A stretch of 64,000 nt of DNA, taken from Methanobacterium sp. UBA375 (GTDB lineage Archaea > Methanobacteriota > Methanobacteria > Methanobacteriales > Methanobacteriaceae). Positions 57,298-64,000 of this stretch are shown piece by piece. Made by a program: the position numbers and the translations under genes. Position 1 is the stretch's first letter. Each line of letters opens with the position of its first letter. The notes below the pieces were generated by a model that worked only from the letters and a program-made list of their open reading frames with translations, was not told the DNA's origin and did not search any database. Where the stretch lies: positions 1-64,000 of the forward strand of contig DAGC01000011.1 of assembly GCA_002495625.1 (NCBI GenBank). The letters run 5' to 3'.

Positions 57298-60200
57298 TTA
57301 TTTTCTTATGCGGCTTATGATGTCGTTTCTGAAATATCCTACACCAACGAGGCATAATAAGAGGATTACTCCTATTATAGCTACGAGTGGTGTATTGGAT
57401 TGGCTAGAATTCTGTTGAGATACTTCGGATATTTCATGTGTGTTTTGGCTGTTACTGTCTGATCCTTGTCCTGCTTCTGTAGATGCCGCCTGGACTGTAC
57501 TGGCTTCACCTGGTGAAGTTGTTCCCTGGTCAGGATTCGTATTTTGTTCTCTATCTTCTCCCCCTGGTACATCTGTACCTGGTGTAACTGTACCGGGGTT
57601 AGGTTCTGGTTGTTCTCCAGGGGTTCCTGGAATCTCTAAGGTTTTGCCAGTAGCTCCTTCATAGGCATCTGCATATTGCTGAAGTTGTTCCCTGCTTAAA
57701 GAAGATCCCATCACCAAAAACTGATTGAAATCAATATTGGCACAGGTATGGTGACAGCAGGTAACTCCGTATTTAATGGTTGCTTCGATGTACTGGTCAA
57801 TTATTTTAGTTAAGGTAGCAGCGTCAGGATTCCACATACCTCTCCTTACAGCCTCTAACGCCCAAGCAGCTGTAGATGCATATGCATAAGGATTAGCCTG
57901 CATGAATTGGCTGCTTACTTTAGGGTCGAGTATGTATGTTTCTGCTATTGATTGCCAGGTCCAGTCGCTGACTGCATTAGGAGTCACAGCATTCCAGGCG
58001 AACAGGTGTCCTATTTCATGTGAGATTTCATTTGCACCGGAAAAACCTTCTTTTAACATACCTTCACTCCATTTGGGATTCAGGATTCGTGTTCGGATTT
58101 CATTGGACATGAACTGGTTAAGAGTTTCAATCTTAGGATTTCCGCGGGTGTTTGCTATATAAACACTCATATCCTTGTTTGAAAGACTTTTTGCAGCCAT
58201 GCTGAGTCCCCCAAGGAACTGGAAGACATCATCGTTGTCTAAAAGTCCATAGTTGTTGTCTCTAACCATTATAGTAGCTTCTATGTTACTTAACTGGTTT
58301 TTAAAGGCTTCAAGTCCACTGATACCATAGATACCACTTCCATAGATGTAGGACATTCTGGATAAGTAAGTGTCCACCAGATCAGACTGGTCGTCCCAGC
58401 CAGTTGTTGATGGAACCAGTTGTCCAACTCCAGTTCCGTATGCTTCTGGTGGTGGTCCGAATATTCGTGCACCAGCAAGTGTTTCTGCATCTGTAGAATT
58501 CATTCCGTTTTGTGTATATTTATTGAGGTCTTTTTGGTAGTGTTTCTTGATGTAATTATCGCTTGTATTCTCTGATAGACCTGCAACCTGACGGAAAGCC
58601 TGATCTAGAAGGTCTATTGTGTAAGAGAATGTGTCTCTGAAAAGACCACTTATGGTTACCAGTACATCTACACGTGGACGTCCAAGATCGGCTAATGAGG
58701 TTACTTTAACCCCTACAAAACGACCGTTTTTCAATTCGGGTTCTAAACCTAAATATCTTAAGATCATGGCTATGGTCTGTCCGTTGGTACGCATGGTTTC
58801 TGTTGACCAGAGTACCACTCCAACAGTTTCAGGGTAGTGTCCATTTTTCTTATAGAATGCTTCAAGCATATCATCGGCCATTTTCTTTCCAATTTCCCAT
58901 GCAGCTGCATCTGGAACAGAACGAGGGTCAAAGGAATAGAAATTTGAACCAGTAGGTAAAACATCCTCTCCTTTACGAATAGGATCACCACCTAAAGATG
59001 GTGATATAAATTCTCCTCGAAGTGCTGCCAGTAAATTTGCAATTTCATAGTTTTGGGAGAGTAAATTCCGTATATATTCCCTATATGCGGTGTTATCCCT
59101 ATTTTTAGGATCGAAGCTGACGATTGATTCTACCATCTGATCCAGTGCATCTCCACTTAGAGCAATTCCAAAGGTATGAAGTCCATAGGGTATCAGTGTA
59201 GAGGCCATATCCTCTAGTCCATGTTCAACAGCATGCATAATGTCATCGAATGGTTGTGTCTTCAGATTAAGATTCAGATCATCATCCAGGTGCAGTTTAG
59301 CCACCAAGTCCAGAATTTCCCTTTTTAGAATTTCCTTTCTTTGAGAGTCCTGAGTGTTGTCGTAACTGTTTATCAGATCCTGTAAAGTTGCTAGATCTCC
59401 ATAAAGTCCGGAAGCAACTATTGGGGCTGTAAGATGGTCTATGATAACTGCATACCCTCTTCTTTTAGCCTGAGTTCCTTCTCCAGTGTTGTCTATGATA
59501 TAGGGATAGATGTGTGGCATGTTTCCAATTAAAATGTCTGGCCAGTCATCTTCACCCAGTCCTACAGTTCTTCCTGGAAGCCATTCCAGGGTTCCGTGTG
59601 TTCCAAGATGTATTACAGCGTTGGCCTTCATTTTGTTCTGTAACCACATGTAGAATGCTATGTACTGGTGTGTTGGTGGTAGTGTCGCTGAATGTGCAAT
59701 TTGAGTAGGATCTTCTCCCCATCCACGCATAGGTTGAGCTCCAAGGAATATATTACCTAACATAATTCCTGGAATAACAATTTTACCCTGGTAAACCATT
59801 ACGTTACCTGGTGCAGGACCCCATTTGGCGATAACTTTCTGTTGAAGTTCTTTTGGTAATGTGTTGAACCATTTCATGTACTCATTTAGTGGTATTGTTA
59901 TAGCTCCTGCGTCTATAACCTTTTTAAGCTCTCCAGGAGCCCATGATCCCACGTTGTTTCCGACGGTTAGAAGCAGACTGACTATTTTATCTACTGAATA
60001 ATTACCAGGTACATTGTACCCATCCTTCTTCAGTGCTTTGAGTATTTCAGATATGCTCTCTGGAACGTTGAGATAAGATGCACCAACTCCATCTTTCCCA
60101 CCCTGGAGATTGTAATAGATTAGTGCTATTTTTTTCTCCTTATTTGGGAGGGTCTGGAGTTTTGTCCAGTTTAAAACTCTACTGGTCACTCTCTCTATTC

Positions 60201-61620
60201 TTTCTGGAAGTGGAGTATATCGTTGAATACTGATCCCGGTGTAAGGGTCTGTTTCTGCAGATACAACTCCTCCCAGCATAATTGGTTCTATTCTTCCTTC
60301 CATTTCTGGGAAGGCTACCTGCCAGTAAATTTCACTGGAAACCCCTGCTGAGTTCTGCTCCCAATCATCCAGATCTGAAGCATAAATTGGGGCAAATACA
60401 GGAACATTTAACTTTTTAAGTGCTTCTATACTTTGGTTTAAAAATGTGGCGTCGCTGCTACTATAGACCATTGTATAACCGACACATGCTACCAGTGCGC
60501 TGATTCTGGTGTTGTTACCGTTCATAAAGAAGTTGTTGATGGCGTTTACTCGGCCAGGGTTTCCATTGGTTATGGCGAGAATTGCGTTGAGGCCCTTTTT
60601 TTCTAGGCTTCTAAGAATTTCTTCCAGCATGGCACCGTTTCCATTCAGGAACATGGTGTTGTAACCGATTATGCCTACCCATGGAGTATTGGCTTTGTAG
60701 TGTCCACTTTGAATGTACCAGTTTTTGTAATCGTTCCAATTGGAAAACATGGGTACACTTGAATCAGGGTGGTATATGAACTCTGTTGGATAGATAACTA
60801 CACTTAAATCCTTAGATGCATTAACAGCCATTCCTACATTTTTAAGTACTCTCAATTGAAAACGGGCTATATTATCTTCACCAGAGTTTTCCCAGTACCC
60901 TTTAAGTTCGTTGTCGTTGGAATCTATGTTTGGGTCATTTAGAAATGTCACTCCACATCTAATAGCAAATATTTTGGCACTATTACCTGTTATAAGTTCT
61001 TTTAACTTTGCCACAGTGTTTGGTTCGCTTATCATCTGAATTACAATAACATCTGCCTTTGCTGCTAGCTGTTTTACCTTATTTTCTATATTAGTGTCTC
61101 CTGAAGTTATTTCTGTATTAGTAAAATGTCCTAAATTGAAGTAATAACCTTCATCTCTGAGATTCTGGTTGGAATTAACAAATGTTGGGGAAAAATTTGG
61201 AGATCCACTTAGAATCAATAAATTGTAAGCCCTTAAAGATACATTTGCCTTTCCGTAGAGTACTGGATCATTGGGATTTATTTTAGAAACTAATACGTTC
61301 ACTGTCTTAGGTACATGCCCTAGGGCACCTATAGTCAGGTTGAAATTTGTTTTGGAACTGTTAAAATTGATTTTGTACTGTTTATCCTTGATTTTGACAA
61401 TGGTAAATTGATTAATAACGTTTCCATCATTATCTTTTATTTTTATCGCTGGTAGTTTGTTCCCTGAAAGTGCTTCTGGATGTTCTAGGGAAACATTTAG
61501 TGTGATTTCAGGATCAATTGATTGGTTTGTCTTTTCCAGCGGATCTGCTGCTGTCACTGCTCCACATAGTATCAGTGCGAAAATTAAGGTCGTAACTAGT
61601 AAAATCGCTTGTTTTTTCAT
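57298..61620 (-). CDS. Surface-anchored CobN-family protein, paralogue 3
   Basis: About 1440 residues from the ATG at 61620, which follows GGAGGTGA by 5 nt; a GTG three codons earlier lies in the RBS. Signal peptide, then an N-terminal beta-rich domain (about 30-130, LPAIKIKDNDGNVINQF), then the most canonical CobN core of the set: VIHLGTHGTLEWLPGR, NTGEGTQAKRRGYAVIIDHLTAP. CCHHTC motif, Pro/Gly/Thr-rich stalk, membrane helix, basic tail. Likely to be the catalytically competent copy. No cytoplasmic CobS/T subunits nearby. Confidence 0.87.
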   Translation of the reverse strand: MKKQAILLVTTLIFALILCGAVTAADPLEKTNQSIDPEITLNVSLEHPEALSGNKLPAIKIKDNDGNVINQFTIVKIKDKQYKINFNSSKTNFNLTIGALGHVPKTVNVLVSKINPNDPVLYGKANVSLRAYNLLILSGSPNFSPTFVNSNQNLRDEGYYFNLGHFTNTEITSGDTNIENKVKQLAAKADVIVIQMISEPNTVAKLKELITGNSAKIFAIRCGVTFLNDPNIDSNDNELKGYWENSGEDNIARFQLRVLKNVGMAVNASKDLSVVIYPTEFIYHPDSSVPMFSNWNDYKNWYIQSGHYKANTPWVGIIGYNTMFLNGNGAMLEEILRSLEKKGLNAILAITNGNPGRVNAINNFFMNGNNTRISALVACVGYTMVYSSSDATFLNQSIEALKKLNVPVFAPIYASDLDDWEQNSAGVSSEIYWQVAFPEMEGRIEPIMLGGVVSAETDPYTGISIQRYTPLPERIERVTSRVLNWTKLQTLPNKEKKIALIYYNLQGGKDGVGASYLNVPESISEILKALKKDGYNVPGNYSVDKIVSLLLTVGNNVGSWAPGELKKVIDAGAITIPLNEYMKWFNTLPKELQQKVIAKWGPAPGNVMVYQGKIVIPGIMLGNIFLGAQPMRGWGEDPTQIAHSATLPPTHQYIAFYMWLQNKMKANAVIHLGTHGTLEWLPGRTVGLGEDDWPDILIGNMPHIYPYIIDNTGEGTQAKRRGYAVIIDHLTAPIVASGLYGDLATLQDLINSYDNTQDSQRKEILKREILDLVAKLHLDDDLNLNLKTQPFDDIMHAVEHGLEDMASTLIPYGLHTFGIALSGDALDQMVESIVSFDPKNRDNTAYREYIRNLLSQNYEIANLLAALRGEFISPSLGGDPIRKGEDVLPTGSNFYSFDPRSVPDAAAWEIGKKMADDMLEAFYKKNGHYPETVGVVLWSTETMRTNGQTIAMILRYLGLEPELKNGRFVGVKVTSLADLGRPRVDVLVTISGLFRDTFSYTIDLLDQAFRQVAGLSENTSDNYIKKHYQKDLNKYTQNGMNSTDAETLAGARIFGPPPEAYGTGVGQLVPSTTGWDDQSDLVDTYLSRMSYIYGSGIYGISGLEAFKNQLSNIEATIMVRDNNYGLLDNDDVFQFLGGLSMAAKSLSNKDMSVYIANTRGNPKIETLNQFMSNEIRTRILNPKWSEGMLKEGFSGANEISHEIGHLFAWNAVTPNAVSDWTWQSIAETYILDPKVSSQFMQANPYAYASTAAWALEAVRRGMWNPDAATLTKIIDQYIEATIKYGVTCCHHTCANIDFNQFLVMGSSLSREQLQQYADAYEGATGKTLEIPGTPGEQPEPNPGTVTPGTDVPGGEDREQNTNPDQGTTSPGEASTVQAASTEAGQGSDSNSQNTHEISEVSQQNSSQSNTPLVAIIGVILLLCLVGVGYFRNDIISRIRK

Positions 61621-61656
61621 CTTTTTCACCTCCTTTTATATCTAAGTATTTCAAAA

Positions 61657-61692
61657 ATACTTGAATAAAAATAAAGTAAAGTTGATAATAAA
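61657..61692 (-). promoter_or_regulatory. Promoter/operator of CobN paralogue 3
   Basis: TATA-like TTTATTATC on the minus strand (61684-61692), the shared 24-nt block (61657-61680) and the element TTCAAGTATTTTTGAAA (61649-61665), a variant of the palindrome before paralogue 2. Confidence 0.6.
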
Positions 61693-61814
61693 TTTTTCCA
61701 TTTTAGTTTAGAATAAGCATAGTAAAGTTTAAAAACAGGTTGATATCATGAAAAATACCAGACAAGCCATAAACTAAGTTTTGAGTCAATAAAAAAGGGC
61801 ATATCAAGGGTGGA

Positions 61815-62090
61815 ATTTTTAAAAAAATAAAAAGAGGGGAAATTATTTTCTTATGCGGCTTATGATGTCGTTTCTGAAATATCCTACACCAACGAGGCAT
61901 AATAAGAGGATTACTCCTATTATAGCTATCAGCGGCGTATTGGATTGGCTAGAATTCTGTTGAGATACTTCGGATATTTCATGTGTGTTTTGGCTGTTAC
62001 TGTCTGATGCTTGTCCTGCTTCTGTAGATGCTGCCTGGACTGTACTGGCTTCACCTGGTGAGGTTGTTCCCTGGTCAGGATTTGTACTTT
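61815..62090 (-). repeat. Near-identical C-terminal/3' segment shared by CobN paralogues 2-4
   Basis: About 270 nt covering the stalk end, membrane helix, stop and first 3' bases of paralogue 4 is almost identical to 57271-57540 of paralogue 3 and strongly similar to 52135-52350 of paralogue 2, while the cores diverge much more. This indicates recent gene conversion or duplication. Confidence 0.7.
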
Positions 62091-64000
62091 GTCCGTTGTC
62101 TTCTGTGTTTTCTTCACTAGGTGGAATAGTTCCCTGGTCAGGATTGTTATTTTGTCCTGGATTTCCTGGAATCTTTATGGTTTGACCGGTAGCTCCTTCA
62201 AAGGCATCTGCAAACTGCTGAAGTTGTGCCCTGCTTAAAGAAGATCCCATCACCATGAACTCACTTAAATCCAGGTTGGCGCAGGTATGATGGCAACAGG
62301 TTACCCCATACTTTATCACACTTTCGATGTATTCATTGGCGAGTGCTGTTTTCACTGCTGTTGATGGATTCCAGTTGCCTTTTCGGATTGCTTCACTCAT
62401 TCTAGCAAGTATAGCCTGTTTTGCGTAAGGGCTGTTGGTGTTGAAATACTCTTTTAAGCCGAGATTGTTCTTGTCCAGAATATATGTTTCATATATCTGG
62501 TTCCAGGTGTTTTCTGTGATTAAATCGGGTACTTCAATGTCCCAATCCCATATTGTTTCTACAAATTCTTCCATGTTCTTTGCACCGGCGTAACCATGTT
62601 CCATCATCCCTTCAATCCATTTAGGGTTCAGATATCGGGTTCTGAGCTCTCTGTTCAAGGCGTGGTTCAATGTTTCTACACTGGGTTTACTTTGGTCCCT
62701 GAGGTTGTTTATATACAGATCAGGTGTTACTCCAGAAATACTCCTAACTGCTAGGGCAAGACCTCCAAGATAACTATCAACTCCCTGATCAAGTACACCG
62801 ACAACAGTGGAGCTGGTACTGAATATTGCCACATCAACCCCATCGAGGTTTTTCCTGAACAGATCTGCCGCCTTTACATTCCAGAAGTTTGCTCCATAGA
62901 TATAACTGGTTCCATCTATGTACACGTTTGCAAGGTCATCTTCATCGTCCCATTCGCTGCTTAAACCTACAACATCGCTGAGGCCTGATCCAAATCTGCC
63001 AACTTCGTGAGAGAAGATTCGGGCAGTGGAGAGGTCTTTTGCTTCAGTTGCATTGTATCCATTTTCTATTAACCATTGATAAAGTGCGTCACTGTGTTCC
63101 TTGACATAGTTTGGATATTCAATATCGTTAGCACTGGCTGCCAATTTCACAGCCTTCTCCAACAGTTCGAATTTATAGCCGAACATGTCTCTGTAAGATC
63201 CACTGGTAGTTATTATCACGTCAATTCGTGGTCGGCCTAATTCACTGGAGGGAATTAGCTCAACATCAGACCATCTGTTGTTTTTATCCCATACCGGTCG
63301 TACACCTAAAAGATACAGTATTTCTGCTTCCATCACACCCTGGTGTCTACATGTTTCTGATTTCCAGAGCACCATTGCTATCTTATCCGGGTAAGTGTTG
63401 TTGTGGTTTTCTTTGTATTCCTGTAGTTGCTGTTCAACCAGTTCTACTGCAATGTCCCATGCTTCCTTTGTAGGCATAAGTCGTCCATCAAAGCTGTAGA
63501 GATTTTTACCTGTTGGTAAAAGTTCTGGACGACCAACCAGATCACCGAATATACTGGGTTGTATGTACTGTCCATTCAGTGCATTAAGTAATTCTGAGAT
63601 CTCCATTCGGGCACTTTCGTTTATCAAATCCCTGTAATCAATGGCAAGTTCCAGGTATGCTGTGATTTTAGGTGATACCTGTTTTAATACTTTGTTTTGT
63701 GCCTCTTCCGGGTTCAGACCATTGAGCAGGACTTCTGTCAGTAACTTTGTGGTTATCCCTTGCTTTGAGGTTATGGTCGACACATCTTCCTGGAAAGAAT
63801 CGCCAAACATGGATTCCACCATTGCCACCAGGCTTTCATTGGTAGGGGCCTGGCCCAGTATGTGCAAACCATACGGTATGTAACTGACTTTAATTTCATT
63901 GAGATATTCATCCAGTTCCTGAATGAAATTTTTGAAGGCTGTGGTATCGTTGAGTGTTGAAAGATCAACATTAAGGTCTTGATCAAGGCCTAATCTCTTA
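61843..64000 (-). CDS. Surface-anchored CobN-family protein, paralogue 4 (5' end beyond window)
   Basis: The C-terminal ~720 residues of a fourth CobN-like protein; the frame is open to base 64000 (first visible residues KRLGLDQDLNVDL), so the signal peptide and the HxGTHG region lie outside the window. Visible: YIPYGLHILGQAP, the SELGRPRIDVIITTSGSYRDMF segment shared by all copies, CCHHTC, a stalk and membrane anchor almost identical in DNA to those of paralogue 3. Same strand and presumably the same function class. Whether its active-site motifs are intact cannot be told. Confidence 0.85.
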   Translation of the reverse strand, partial: KRLGLDQDLNVDLSTLNDTTAFKNFIQELDEYLNEIKVSYIPYGLHILGQAPTNESLVAMVESMFGDSFQEDVSTITSKQGITTKLLTEVLLNGLNPEEAQNKVLKQVSPKITAYLELAIDYRDLINESARMEISELLNALNGQYIQPSIFGDLVGRPELLPTGKNLYSFDGRLMPTKEAWDIAVELVEQQLQEYKENHNNTYPDKIAMVLWKSETCRHQGVMEAEILYLLGVRPVWDKNNRWSDVELIPSSELGRPRIDVIITTSGSYRDMFGYKFELLEKAVKLAASANDIEYPNYVKEHSDALYQWLIENGYNATEAKDLSTARIFSHEVGRFGSGLSDVVGLSSEWDDEDDLANVYIDGTSYIYGANFWNVKAADLFRKNLDGVDVAIFSTSSTVVGVLDQGVDSYLGGLALAVRSISGVTPDLYINNLRDQSKPSVETLNHALNRELRTRYLNPKWIEGMMEHGYAGAKNMEEFVETIWDWDIEVPDLITENTWNQIYETYILDKNNLGLKEYFNTNSPYAKQAILARMSEAIRKGNWNPSTAVKTALANEYIESVIKYGVTCCHHTCANLDLSEFMVMGSSLSRAQLQQFADAFEGATGQTIKIPGNPGQNNNPDQGTIPPSEENTEDNGQSTNPDQGTTSPGEASTVQAASTEAGQASDSNSQNTHEISEVSQQNSSQSNTPLIAIIGVILLLCLVGVGYFRNDIISRIRK

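Overview
The window looks like a chromosomal segment of a pseudomurein-walled hydrogenotrophic methanogen of the order Methanobacteriales, most likely a Methanobacterium-type organism. The evidence is: pseudomurein-binding repeats in secreted proteins; a four-gene methyl-coenzyme M reductase operon in B-D-G-A order without a C gene (the mrt, or MCR II, layout); the YcaO 'methanogenesis marker 1' protein; methanofuran, F420 and F430 biosynthesis genes (mfnE, a cofA-like dehydrogenase, cfbA); archaeal-type Thg1, aEF-1beta, Pth2 and nicotianamine synthase; class III (archaeal) pilin genes; and TATA-type promoters with GGAGGTGA-type ribosome binding sites. No rRNA, tRNA or CRISPR array was seen.

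Layout. 1-3.1 kb: a large multidomain cell-surface protein, cut by the window edge. 3.2-5.9 kb: JAMM protease, Thg1, aspartate dehydrogenase and a PRC-barrel protein. 6.1-8.5 kb: an arginine deiminase / carbamate kinase pair. 8.5-9.6 kb: a pseudomurein-binding secreted protein. 10-25 kb: mixed housekeeping genes, two separated parts of a type IV pilus / Tad-like system (pilin plus GspF-like gene at 13 kb; ATPase plus GspF-like gene at 22.5-25.4 kb), YcaO, a decayed SRPBCC gene, Pth2, and the mfnE-zinc finger-aEF1beta group. 25.5-42.4 kb: a metal-handling stretch with a His-rich CopB ATPase, a CbiMNQO-type Ni/Co importer whose ATPase has a histidine-repeat tail, an orphan CbiM, a NikR-like regulator, the CfbA chelatase, nicotianamine synthase and the nickel-dependent MCR II operon. 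42.6-45.1 kb: a TetR regulator, a PflX-like radical SAM protein and a GNAT enzyme.

45.1-64 kb is the most unusual part. Four very large CobN-family proteins lie in tandem on the minus strand; the fourth runs off the window. The three whose N-termini are visible have signal peptides, and all four end in a low-complexity stalk, one C-terminal membrane anchor and a short basic tail, so their catalytic mass should sit outside the membrane. Downstream of them are a DUF2162 membrane protein, an ExbB/TolQ-like proton channel and a DUF2149 protein whose single membrane helix resembles that of ExbD/TolR. The three visible cobN promoters share a 24-nt identical block and a palindromic element that also appears, slightly degenerate, in front of a winged-helix regulator encoded divergently inside the array. 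I read this as an energised extracytoplasmic metal-tetrapyrrole handling system (uptake, metal removal or salvage of cobamides, F430 or heme). The function is inference. One paralogue has lost several signature active-site residues, which suggests the copies have specialised.

Functionally, nickel import, a possible nickel chelator, the F430 chelatase and the F430 enzyme lie within about 17 kb, next to the CobN array. Several gene starts in this stretch carry related AT-rich palindromes that could form one or two metal or tetrapyrrole regulons.
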